Below the pieces are notes generated by a model. That model saw only the letters and a list, made by a program, of their open reading frames with translations, ran no database searches and was not told the origin of the DNA. A stretch of DNA of 64,000 bases, taken from NCBI RefSeq assembly GCF_020509005.1, contig NC_063023.1, forward strand, positions 62,001-126,000, read 5' to 3'. This stretch comes from Fulvia fulva. Its lineage: Eukaryota; Ascomycota; Dothideomycetes; Mycosphaerellales; Mycosphaerellaceae. The translations under genes were made by a program, and so were the position numbers. Shown here piece by piece: positions 20,662 through 31,075 of this stretch. The stretch's first letter is position 1. Every line of letters begins with the position of its first letter.

Positions 20662-23600
20662 GTTGTGTGGTGTCTTTGCCGGTGCTCACCGACATGCGAC
20701 GAAGGTGGCGAGGATAGCGACAACGTGGGAGATGAGGAAAGGAAGACATTGTCAGGCCAGCAGTTATTGAACATGGCGTACACCGGTGTATGCAGTGATG
20801 AGGGCTGATCAATGGAGGTTCGGCCTCTGCCGCTGCGCTTGGTGGATCTTGTCTATATCTAGCCAATAGTCAGCTCGGCTTGCCGGAGGCGTTCGCGGGA
20901 GGAAGCAGATCGTTGCTGGTCTTATTATTTGGGGCCGCTGCTACAGGTGTCGGAGAACAGATGTGTACATCAACTGTCGGAAACTATGGCACTACGTGGG
21001 TGCATTGCTTCAGCCAAATACTAGAGAGCCCGCAGCGTGTTGGTTCTCTGTGCCACAGCTGATCTCAGCGCAATGTTATCTGACGAAAGCAACTCATGCG
21101 CTTGTCCGATGTGCTTGCTGCTGGTTATGAGCATGTCAGTGGAACTTCTCTGAGCTTTCCTCGCATGATGCTGGATGGTTGTTGCCATTAGAGTGCTGCG
21201 TGAGGAGGTCGATAGAGAAGCAATACGATGTTATGCTCGTCGAAATGTGAACATTCCTTCGTCCACAAGCAGGAGGCACTCCATGTTTTCCTATCGCAGC
21301 ATGAGGCCTATTCCATTGACTTAGCGAGACAGCATACCGTAAGCGAAAGGAATCGGATGTCGCTTGCAAGTTTGCGATCCTAATTCACAGCCCTGCTTGG
21401 TCAATACGAGATGATCTCCAGGTTGTCGCTTGCTTCGAAGTAACACACTCACCGAGCATGACCGTGGTCGACAGTCTGGAAACGATACTTGTCGTTAAGA
21501 TCTACTTCTCTGGAAGCACACATACGTCCTAAGTGGTTTTGCCAAGCTGCTCATCGATGCTGCAGCACGTCTTGCCAAGTAGGTCGTCCTGGTCTTCTGC
21601 ACGATTTTGTCGAGAGTCCAGATCGTAGGAGGCCAGCTAACAAGGCCTGCTTAGTGAATACGAGATGATGTCCGAGAAGGTATGAACCCATGTCGAAGCC
21701 AAGGCCATCCGTGCAGTGCTGGTGTCTGTCTCACATGATGTGCTGCGGTCTCGAACGTGCTGGGAAGACCTTGGTCGACGCGTTTGGGGTCGTCGTTCGA
21801 GGCGAAGATATGGTTCGTGAGTACTGTACGTCGCGAATGCATGCTTCAGGAAGTTGTTCTCGCAGTCCGGGGATATTCTCTGCAGTGCGCTTCGTGCTGT
21901 CGCAAGTGGTGAGGTCCGCTCTGTGCATGCCAGGCAGGTAGGGGTGGTGGCATTCCTTCTTTGTAATCAGTGGAAGCGCATACATATCTCTTGACTTCAC
22001 GTCGTCGTATCATGCGCCCGTCTTTGTCCTATGGATGCGACTCTATCGTTTCATCAGCACGCACTGTCAAGCACCGCGGCTGACTTGGTCGCATCCTCTT
22101 CAGCGAGCGCGTCTGTTTCATGATCGCATCTCGACTCAGCCATCGACCATCAGAGCGACGTGAAACAGGCTGACTTCGTCATGCTACAGTGATGTCGCCA
22201 TGCCGGCCAGGGTGGCCTTCATTGACTTTCGGGGGAGTGCGACGTCGTGATGTGATGACTGTGTTCGACAAGGACAACAAGCCATGCAAGCAAGGCCTGG
22301 CTTGTTGACTGCACGTGGCCTCCATGAAACAAGCTCCTCTCTCCGCCACACCGCCACAGACGGACCTCCGCTCACGCAAATTTGTTGTGAAAGGGGCAGC
22401 ATGAGCATGATTGCGCATCGCCATCTGTCGTGATGAAGGTGCACAAGGAAGCTACACCAGTCGGAAGCAGCAGGAACCCCAGCTCGGAGATGCATCACCA
22501 TACAGTGCTAGCCTGAGGCTGTCTCGTCAGATTCATCACGGTGGCATCGACACACCAGCGCCAGACTTGGCAAGATCGCTGCCGCGCATCAAAGCAAAAG
22601 TCGAATAATCCCACGCCGTCGCCGTTGCTGTATCCAACGCGCGGCACCACGTCCCCCGTGCGCAAAAGACGCGAGCTCAAACGAAATGCCGACCCATATG
22701 GCGGCATGAAACACGGCCGCCCAACACGGAGAGCCGAGGGAGCATGCAAAAGAGGCACGGCCGTTGCTATCAGCTTGCGTGGACAGCAGAAGCCACCAGC
22801 GCCGCGAAGCCGATGTGGACATGTGTGATGCTCTATCGGAACATGTCTTCACAGCAGCTGTGCTTGTGTACACCGCTGTGCATCTCGGCGCGTGGCATAG
22901 CATGGCGAGCATGGCATGGCAGCACGGCAGCTTTCCGAGATTCCAATGTCGCACCGCGTAGTGCGCGTCTGCGTGGGCCAGACAAGGCAGAACTCCGCCC
23001 GCACCGCAGGCGCAAACCTGCGCAATCCGGCCCTGATCTCCACCTGGGATCAAGCGAGCAAAGATCATAGGGCACAACAGCCTACTGTGCGACGAGCCCC
23101 TCTCTCGCCGGCGCCACGCAAGATAACAATCTGCCAAGTTGGCTGGCCACACAAGCACTGGAGACGTTGTCAACGGACAACGGACGCCTCCCACAGGCCA
23201 GAGGAAATGCGCTCCATCAAAATACCGCTCGAGCGAGGCCAGCGAATGAGGAGATGACTTGTGCCATGCGCACAGAAACCGCGCTCTGTGCTTCACCGAA
23301 TGCCATGCGCTGGTTGCTGCACTGGACCTGCAGCGGCGGCTGAGCGGCCTGCGCCTCGCCGCCAAGGGAAATAGCCTTGAGCTTCGCCCGTCCCTCTTCC
23401 GACCCATGCTCAGGGACCCGCCAATCACGACCCGCTCTGAAGCAGCCGCACAGATTAGCTTTGTGACCGTCGCTTCTCCTAAATTGAGGCAGGATGGGAC
23501 CAAGCATGAATCGATGACATGACAGGGGAACACCGCGCGACTGTCTCTGCCTCTTTTGTAGCCGACCACTCCCCAAGCATCCCCGTCTCCTCTTGCGTCT

Positions 23601-23801
23601 CTACTCACCAAGGCTTCCGTTCGCAACATCACTCTTTTCGTCTCTCGTAGGCACCCAACGCTCTTTAGCATTACAGTCACTCATTTCTGTGTGTTGTTGC
23701 ATTCGCAAGGTAGAATTGACTTCTAGCCATCCAGCTTCGCATTCACCTTCCGAACAGCCGACTATTTGACCCAATCGATCGATATCCCGATTCTACCAAA
23801 C
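20662..23801. other. 3.1-kb gene-free stretch
   Basis: No supported gene. A long minus-strand frame (23680..22589) is rich in Arg, Cys and Ala, lacks any domain and covers the promoter of the wall-protein gene, so I regard it as chance. A short imperfect duplication is present: GAATACGAGATGATGTCC near 21657 and CAATACGAGATGATCTCC near 21401, each preceded by a GCCTGCTT-like block. The last 300 bp before 23802 are CT-rich promoter and leader of a gene that is probably strongly expressed. Confidence 0.45.
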
Positions 23802-25568
23802 ATGTTCAGCAAGATCGCCTTCGTCGCCGCTCTTGCGGTCGGCGCAAACGCCGGTGTCGTTGCTCGCGACTTCGACAGCTACGGCACCCCAGCACACGGT
23901 GCTCAGAAGCCAGAGAGCTACAGCTCGACCTCCGGCGCTGCTCCCCCATCCTACGGTGGTGGTGAGGAGTACCCATCTTCTTCCACCGAGGGTCACCCAA
24001 CCACCCCAACCACCACCCCAGCCGCTCCAGTATACGGTGCCCCGAGCTCATACAGCAGCTCCAGCACCGAGGTCCACGCGACCTACCCAAGCTCCAGCTC
24101 TGAGCACCAGCCGACTTACCCTGCCTCAAGCTCGACGACATGCACCGACAGCACCACCGAGGGCCACGCCACTTACCCAGCAACCTCATCGAGCTCTAGC
24201 AGCGCTCCATACTACCCAACTGGCTACCCAAGCAAGTCGTCGTCGTACCCAATTGGCAGCGTAACCAGCTACTCCAAGACTGAGGGCTCGCCAATCACCA
24301 GCAGCAAGTCTGGCTACACCACCGCCACTGTCACCAAGAGCAACGGCGAGGTCTACACCACCTACTGCCCCGAGGAGGAGGCTTCCAGCTACAGCAAGAC
24401 CCACCCGGCCTCGCCAGAGACCACCTCTTCTTCCAAGAGCATGCCAGTCTACGGCTACCCATCCAAGAGCTCTTCTGAGTACTCTCCAGAGAAGCCAACC
24501 GTTACCCCATACGCACCAATCTCCACTGGCACTCCGGAGAAGCCAACCGGCTACGGCTGCCATGGCGAGGGCTGCTCCACCTCTTACCAGGTGACCAACA
24601 AGACCCTCACCTACACTCAGGGCTACGGCACATCCGCCACCGTCATCACCACCACCGTCAAGTCGACCTCCACCCTCTACCTCACCTCGACTGTCTTCGC
24701 TACCAAGCCCGCCACTGCCCCAGTCTACGGTGCCCCATCAGACACCAAGTCCGCCCCAGTCTACGGCGCCCCATCAGGCACCAAGTCCGCTGAGTACCCA
24801 CAGAAGACCACCACTGGATATGTTACCATCCAGTCGACCTCGACCCTGACCAACTACATCACTGTCTACCCAGTCAAGAGCAACGGCGGCGCATACCCAA
24901 CCAACGGCTCGCCAACCAACGGCTCTCCAGTCACCAACGCCGGCCACGGCTCCCCATCCGAGACCTGCGTCGCCAACACCGTCACCGTCACCGAGAAGGA
25001 GACCGTCTACGTGACCGTCCCAGCCGCCAAGCCAACCGAGTCCAGCAAGAGCGTTGGCCCAATCCAGTCCAGCAGCTCCGTCTACTACCCAACTGCGCCA
25101 GCTTACCCATCAACCTCCGGTGCCGCCAAGCCAAGCACGTTCGCAACCTACTACAGCAAGACTTCCAGCGCCCCATACTCGCCAGAGATGCCCAGCAGCT
25201 CCGCACCACACTACGCTCCAAGCTCCAGCTCCAAGACCGAGGGCTTGCCAGTCTACTCCTCCACCAGCAGCAGCAGCATGGCATCAGTCTACTACCCAAC
25301 CGCCCCAGTCTCTAGCAGCTCAACCACCCCAGCGGCCACCTACCCAGCAACAACCTCCACCTACGCCGCCCCACCAGCCTACGGCCCAGCCTCGTCGTCT
25401 AGCTCGACCGAGAAGCCATACACCTACGCCCCAGAGTACAGCAGCACCAGCAGCACCAAGGCCCCAGAGGTCAGCACCGCCTACGTCACCCCGATCCCCT
25501 CCAAGCCAGCCGGCTACGAGCAGGCTCCCCCAGCGTACGGCGCGCCCGCTGCTCCGGCTGCGTACTAG
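23802..25568 (+). CDS. secreted Ser/Thr/Pro/Tyr-rich cell-wall protein
   Basis: 588 residues, single exon. A signal peptide covers residues 1-18 (MFSKIAFVAALAVGANA). The mature part is almost entirely low-complexity Ser, Thr, Pro, Tyr and Ala, with many SSS and YP words, and should be heavily O-glycosylated. Repeated units include APVYGAPS (twice in tandem near residues 305-328) and YPTAP. Two better-conserved islands are CHGEGCSTSYQVTNKTLTY at about 258 and TCVANTVTVTEKETVYVTV near 390, patterns seen in fungal wall proteins. The C-terminus ends PAYGAPAAPAAY with no hydrophobic tail, so a GPI anchor is unlikely. Codon use is strongly biased to C-ending codons, which suggests high expression. 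Confidence 0.85.
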   Translation: MFSKIAFVAALAVGANAGVVARDFDSYGTPAHGAQKPESYSSTSGAAPPSYGGGEEYPSSSTEGHPTTPTTTPAAPVYGAPSSYSSSSTEVHATYPSSSSEHQPTYPASSSTTCTDSTTEGHATYPATSSSSSSAPYYPTGYPSKSSSYPIGSVTSYSKTEGSPITSSKSGYTTATVTKSNGEVYTTYCPEEEASSYSKTHPASPETTSSSKSMPVYGYPSKSSSEYSPEKPTVTPYAPISTGTPEKPTGYGCHGEGCSTSYQVTNKTLTYTQGYGTSATVITTTVKSTSTLYLTSTVFATKPATAPVYGAPSDTKSAPVYGAPSGTKSAEYPQKTTTGYVTIQSTSTLTNYITVYPVKSNGGAYPTNGSPTNGSPVTNAGHGSPSETCVANTVTVTEKETVYVTVPAAKPTESSKSVGPIQSSSSVYYPTAPAYPSTSGAAKPSTFATYYSKTSSAPYSPEMPSSSAPHYAPSSSSKTEGLPVYSSTSSSSMASVYYPTAPVSSSSTTPAATYPATTSTYAAPPAYGPASSSSSTEKPYTYAPEYSSTSSTKAPEVSTAYVTPIPSKPAGYEQAPPAYGAPAAPAAY

Positions 25569-25888
25569 ATTCCAGTCATGAGAAGCTTTTCACGACTTGA
25601 TGATATCGGCACCCGGCATCCGAAGGCAAGCTGTAGAGACAAGTGATATCCCGATTGCGATGCGCGTGGTTCTTTGTGGTTGGGTTTGGGATAAGGGTGC
25701 GGATTTGAAGATGTGCGAGATGGAAGATGGATTGGAAGTGGTAGTTTATTGTGTCAGTCAGAGCAGAAAAGTATGGATTTTGGTGTAGCTTCGACCGACC
25801 GACCGTTCGTCAGCCAGCCTTGGGGGTTGGTTGTGTGTGGTCTCTTTGTATATGTTGAATTATGTTTGGAGCGGGTATGAGAAGTGTG

Positions 25889-25954
<66 letters not shown>

Positions 25955-27823
25955 TATTTTTTGTTGCTTGCTTGCTTTTTCTGATTCATACTTTGGTGGT
26001 TTAAAAAAATTTGGGGGTCTTCGATTCTGATGCTGGATTTGTTCGGATTTGTCTGTCTGTGTACGAGCATCTGCCGTGCGCGATGTATTGAGTAATGGGT
26101 TATGAATGCCAACGCTATCAATGACTTCGTGGTGCGTGGATCGTTGTGTCCCATAAGTTCTTTTAGCTCACTACCTCAACCCTAGTGCACAGGTGTCTTG
26201 ACAACATCGAAGGTCTATGGAGCGTACTACGGCACGATGCAGGTCTTCTGAAGGTATAATCGCGGAATGTGCAGTGTAGGCAGTACTGTCGAGGTCACAG
26301 CGTGCTCCTGCTGCTATGTGTAGCATTGTGTTGCTGCCTTTCGAATATATGTTGTGCTTTCCTTCACAAGCCCTTACTTCCACTTTGTGCATCGACAGAT
26401 GGTGGTGTCCTCGCCGATGACATGCAGCATCCTCACCACTCTACATGAGCTTCGCTGTACGATGCACCGAACATGGCACAGACTTCTATTGCTTTGGTTA
26501 AACGTCAATCCCCTCATTGACTCTCTACAGAGTCGTGCTGAATGATACAACGGAAAATTCACGTCACACAACCTAATCTGTCCATCCTTCCTACCCAGTA
26601 TAGACGTTAAAGATCCACAATGGTGATGATGATCTGTCCAGGTTCGACATCTGCCGGACCAAGAAGCAATCAAATGTGGTCCATCATGGTCATCAAACAC
26701 TGGCAATTCAGCCGGATGCCTGCAAATCTGGTGACCCGGGAGGCCAGAAACGAGGATTGTTTGATCCTTGGTCGCCACGTGGAGTTTTTGCGCCAATGCT
26801 AGCGATGGAGAGATGGAGTTGTTGGGCGCGTCTGAAGATGTTGAGAGGATGGGTGCCGTATTTAGGGCTAGAGGGGGGTTTCCGAGACGGAAGGGGATGT
26901 TATGAAGCATCGGATGGTGATGCCGAGGTATGGTCAGCCATGGCCGTAGCGACGGTTCTGTCTGCTGCTGTTCATCAATGTCCATGGTATCGTTGAGAGC
27001 ATGGCATTGTGCTGGAATGGCGTGTATGCTCCAGGACCGGTCGATACCGGCTGCCTCACAATATCGCATACTGAAGCCTGAGTCAGCGAACACCTGAACA
27101 TATTCTGCCAAGAAGGCACACCGTCTGGACCTTCACGGTCGTGTCTCCGGCTACTGCTTTCACACGTCGCGGCAACCTGTCCTGCCTACCTCTTACGTTC
27201 CCATAGCAAAAGTCAGATATGATGTGGTGAAGTGGAGGCCCGACGTTCCGGCCACCAAGGAAGCTGGAGAAAGCTCGCAGGGTTCTGGTTGGTGGAGTTT
27301 TCCCTTCCTGCCCTGCAGGCTGCATCCACCGCACATAGCGTGCCCATCATGCTTCTTGATTTATCCGCTTGACGAGACGCCGTACGTTCGCAGCGAGAAA
27401 CGCCGTCGCTGGCGAGAATGGGTACCGACAAGTGACGCGAGGGAAGTCTTTCAGACATTTCAATCATCCTAGTTTTTCCTTATCACACCCAGCCCCATGC
27501 CGACATCCAGCTTGTTGCATTCGTTTCGGTGCATCTATTAAAACAGCATCACCACGCCAGATCCAGCCTGCGCTTCCGTCTTCTGTTCCACCGTACTGGA
27601 AGCAGTACGGCATTGCAACCAGCATGTGTATGTGGTTGACAGTAGCACAGCTGATCCGACCATCCCATAGCACCCAGTAAGTCACGCTGCATATACCGCC
27701 GCCCTCTACGTGAGACCCACCTGCGATGCTGTTGCTAACTGTGGACAGCCTTGGTCACGGCGCACACGACATCTCGATCCGGTGACCGGCAGTCGCGAGG
27801 ACGGACTTTTCACTCTTTCTCTA
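25569..27823. other. gene-poor stretch with a microsatellite and a 5' UTR intron
   Basis: It holds the 3' flank of the wall-protein gene, the (TG)31 tract and the leader of the quinate-repressor-like gene. A minus-strand frame (27111..26374, 245 codons, with MDIDEQQQTEPSLRPW) is a weak gene candidate without a recognised domain. From 27677 to 27749 an intron with GTAAGT, GCTAACTG and GACAG probably lies in the 5' UTR of the next gene, because the exon before it has a stop in the required frame. Confidence 0.4.
25892..25953. repeat. (TG)31 microsatellite
   Basis: An uninterrupted TG dinucleotide tract of 62 nt, followed by ATATTTTTTG. It lies in the 3' flank of the wall-protein gene. Confidence 0.95.
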
Positions 27824-29833
27824 ATGGCGGCAGGACTTGAGCCTGCTGTCATGATCAAAGCCAATGGAGGTATGAAGATCGAGGAGATCATCCACAATGA
27901 GCCTCCGCGACTGCTCATCTTGTATGACCAGGGTCAAGAAGAGATTACAAGGGTCGTCGCCGATGTCTTGGGATATACCTACAGTCGGGCCGAGTCGCTC
28001 GACGCTGTGAGGGGATGGTCGGATGAGGTTGTTGTTGGGATGGAGAATGTTTTTGCTACCGAGCTGGAGTCTTTGCGGAAATTGGATAGGACGCTCATTA
28101 CTACGCATTGCGTTGACGGGAACGATGGACGGGATGAAGCACTAACTGCGTTTTGCGACTACGAATATCTTTACACAAGCGGGACGCCTCTACGACGAGA
28201 CCTTGCGCGCTTTCTTGGATTCGTCCTTGGGCAGATCAAACCACACGACGATCTGAAGAGGAAACAACGAACCACTTTGCTGTCCACAACCTTTCCGGAC
28301 ATACGTGGAGCTTTACCAAACTTGGACATACTCTCTGTCGGCGCAGACTCCGTCGAGCTTCGAGTCGATCTCTTGAGAGATCCGGCCACAGATGATGACT
28401 TTGGAGCAGTACCTGGACTGAAGTATGTCGGCGAACAGGTCATGCTTCTACGACAACGGACCGAGCTACCCATCATCTTCACAACAAGATGCACCCGGGA
28501 GAACGGCCTATTTCCCATGAAAGACCCTGGGTTGTTTTACACCTACCTTCGTAAGGCCATCCAATGGGGTTGCGAATACGTTGATGTTGAGCTTTGGCTT
28601 CCCGAGGAGATCAGACGACAACTTGCTGCAGAAAAGGGTCACAGTAAGATCATATCGGCATGGCATGACTTCTCGGGCATGTTCAAGTGGACGTCGCCTG
28701 ATGCACAGAGACTGTTCAAGGAGGGTGCGGTCTACGGAGACATCGTCAAGATGATTGCTCTGGTACATAATATGGAGGACAACTACGAGCTGGAGTACTT
28801 TCGATCGATTCGTCAGAGTGTTCGCTCGAACCCACCATTTTCTGGCTTGAACATGGGTACTATTGGCCAGCTTTCGCGGACTCTCAACAAAGTCTTCACG
28901 CCAATCACTCACCCCCTCATGCCTCTGGTCGCTGCTCCCGGCCAGTTGAGTGCTGCAGAGATCAACTCGATGTTGCACTCCATGGGACAGATGCCACGAA
29001 TGGACATGTATGCCATCGGTCATGTTCGCTCGAACGGTCTGGCAACTTTTATGGCCAAGTGCCTGAACGAGCTCAGTCAACCGCACCAGCTATTGAGTGT
29101 TGAGAGATCACCTACCGGGTCGATCGAGCCTTTCCTCTCGCGACACCAATTTGGCGGTGCATACATTAACCCTCCTCTCCCAGTCGAAGATGCACCTTAC
29201 TTGCCGACACTTACAGAAGCTGCTTCTGCCATCGGGCAGGTCGACACCATAGCTGTGCGAGCCATCAACAATGGTCGAGCAATGGTCGCTGACAATGTCA
29301 CATGGAAAGGCATTCGAGCCACACTAACGAAAGAGTACGTCCCCTCAGCGTACGCAGGTCGAGCAGCGCTTGTCTTTGGCAACTCAAAAGCACAGTCTGC
29401 TGCTGCTATATATGCTTTGGGAAGCCTGGACATCGGCATCGTCTACACCATCGGCTTCGCGGCGAAAGGCTCGTTCAAATGCGAGACCGAACAGCTCTGT
29501 GGCGTCGAAGACCTGAGAAAAGTGGAAGCGCCATTCGCGATCATCTCGGCCTTACCTGCAGAGAAGTCGTTCGCGGTATCACCAATCTTGAAACACTATA
29601 GCAGTGGGACTCGGACACCATCCGCTCGGTCCGGCAAGATCTTTGTAGACCTTTCCAACGGCATCAAGGGTCACGGCGACTCTGTGTCCATTGCGGCATC
29701 ACTTGGATGGGTCGCCAGCAGCATCGCCGACGTTAATGCTTGGACAATCGTTGAAACGTTGCGGCTGCTCATCGGTGAGAACGTACCGTGGGACTTTGTC
29801 AAACTGACCGGGGGAAAGGGTCTATATACTTGA
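27824..29833 (+). CDS. quinate-repressor-like protein (AROM-derived)
   Basis: 669 residues. It resembles the fungal quinate pathway repressor (QutR / qa-1S), a regulator descended from the last three domains of the AROM shikimate enzyme. Seen: a remnant of the shikimate-kinase-like part (residues 1 to about 150) without a P-loop; a type I 3-dehydroquinase-like domain (about 170-400) with ELRVDLLRD, IIFTTRCTRENGLFP, IISAWHDFSG and DIVKMIALVHNMEDN; and a shikimate-dehydrogenase-like domain (about 430-669) with FGNSKAQSAAAIYALGSLDI and a C-terminal DFVKLTGGKGLYT. The SDH substrate motif (S-x-S-P-x-x-H-N) reads YAIGHVRSNGLA, so the last domain is probably not catalytic. I chose this start because the preceding sequence shows a 5' UTR intron. 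Confidence 0.75.
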   Translation: MAAGLEPAVMIKANGGMKIEEIIHNEPPRLLILYDQGQEEITRVVADVLGYTYSRAESLDAVRGWSDEVVVGMENVFATELESLRKLDRTLITTHCVDGNDGRDEALTAFCDYEYLYTSGTPLRRDLARFLGFVLGQIKPHDDLKRKQRTTLLSTTFPDIRGALPNLDILSVGADSVELRVDLLRDPATDDDFGAVPGLKYVGEQVMLLRQRTELPIIFTTRCTRENGLFPMKDPGLFYTYLRKAIQWGCEYVDVELWLPEEIRRQLAAEKGHSKIISAWHDFSGMFKWTSPDAQRLFKEGAVYGDIVKMIALVHNMEDNYELEYFRSIRQSVRSNPPFSGLNMGTIGQLSRTLNKVFTPITHPLMPLVAAPGQLSAAEINSMLHSMGQMPRMDMYAIGHVRSNGLATFMAKCLNELSQPHQLLSVERSPTGSIEPFLSRHQFGGAYINPPLPVEDAPYLPTLTEAASAIGQVDTIAVRAINNGRAMVADNVTWKGIRATLTKEYVPSAYAGRAALVFGNSKAQSAAAIYALGSLDIGIVYTIGFAAKGSFKCETEQLCGVEDLRKVEAPFAIISALPAEKSFAVSPILKHYSSGTRTPSARSGKIFVDLSNGIKGHGDSVSIAASLGWVASSIADVNAWTIVETLRLLIGENVPWDFVKLTGGKGLYT

Positions 29834-31075
29834 GACAATCAATGTCGGGCTTGTACATACAGTCATTACTGCATCTTATCGAGAAAAGGGAGTTCTTTGG
29901 GAGGGTGGCGATGACTACAGCATTCGCTTGCCATAATGAAACACGCCATCGGTCACGAGGTCTTCGTAGCACAGCTATTTCGACTGTACAACAGACTTGC
30001 CATGATCGACATAAACGCAACCTGGGTTTCGCGCAAGCTGAACTTTGAGTACGACCCTCGTATACAAGTGCGATAGCTATGGGTATTTGTAGCAACAGGC
30101 GAGCTGCTAGCCCACTACAGAAGGCAGTAGATGAAAGCTCTGGCATAACACGTCAGCCGAGCACGGGTGATGCTGCAAAAAGTAGGTCATCCATATGATC
30201 TCGGACAGCCGTGTCACGTCGCATCGTACGAACTGCGGACGACGGTCTGCCGCTCGAAGGGAAGGAGAACGGTGGAAGGGGTGCACACAGCCATGTGCCC
30301 AAAACGTGGGCAGAGCGTGTCAAAGGCATGACATCGAACTCCAATTTACCCTAGCTTTGGGTTGGTACCGTTTAAAGTTTCTCTTTCAGCCGCCGGTCCC
30401 TGTCCGGGTGGAGCCTGGTCTGGGGTCGAGCAGTTTGCTTCGCTCGCTTGTTTCCTTCTCCGCATCTTTCATCGCACAACAATCACCAGAATCGTTCCAG
30501 AAGAAGGCGTGTCCGACGTCGCTTGCATGGCTAGCAGGGCTGCTGAACCACCTGGGCCAGTGGCAGGGCTCAACAGACCGCCGACGCAATATTTGATGCA
30601 TCCAAACGAAGACCACGAGACCGCTCGTCACGTCCTCCGAGGTGGAGTGGCACACTTCGTCTGCCTTAGCTATGCGGACGTCTTCCCGTAAGGAGCACGG
30701 CGGCTGATGCTTGGTACTCTGGTTGCTGGCATGGCAGTGCCAATAGATCGCCAGCCCTCCGCAGTGCGTTTGGGGGGGGGAGGCCAGCCGGTTCTCGGTT
30801 TGCATTTAGCCAGGCGTATCAGCTCACGCACTGCGAGCCGGTTCCGGTGCGAATTAGAGCGATAGTGTTCCTGCTGGGCCTGCAGTCCCCCGCCCTCGTG
30901 CCTGCGACATTCGAAGAGCTAAGTCAATTAATGTATGGAGCGCCGGCTCCACAGCGATGCAACATGATGATGAACAGAGCGTCCCGCGCCTGTGCTTCTT
31001 GTCGCTGCTGCTTCCTTCGACTTTACTAACTTACTTGTCGGCTTCTAGACCTGACATGGTGGATCGATAGTAACG
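29834..31075. other. gene-free stretch; promoter of the Zn2Cys6 gene
   Basis: Conflicting short frames only. A run of nine G lies near 30772-30780 and the last 100 bp carry CTTTACTAACTTAC followed by TTCTAG, which could be a 5' UTR intron end just before the ATG at 31076. Confidence 0.4.

Noticed and set aside
22589..23680. A 363-codon minus-strand frame
   Set aside because: Rich in Arg/Cys/Ala with no domain, overlaps several other frames, and covers the promoter of the wall-protein gene. Long frames by chance are expected in GC-rich DNA.
26374..27111. A 245-codon minus-strand frame as a firm gene
   Set aside because: Some protein-like text (MDIDEQQQTEP) but no domain, a Cys/Arg-rich C-terminal part that looks non-coding, and no clear promoter or homolog.
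27710..27823. Earlier start (27710) for the quinate-repressor-like protein
   Set aside because: The sequence up to 27749 fits an intron (GTAAGT...GCTAAC...ACAG), and the preceding exon has a stop in the needed frame.
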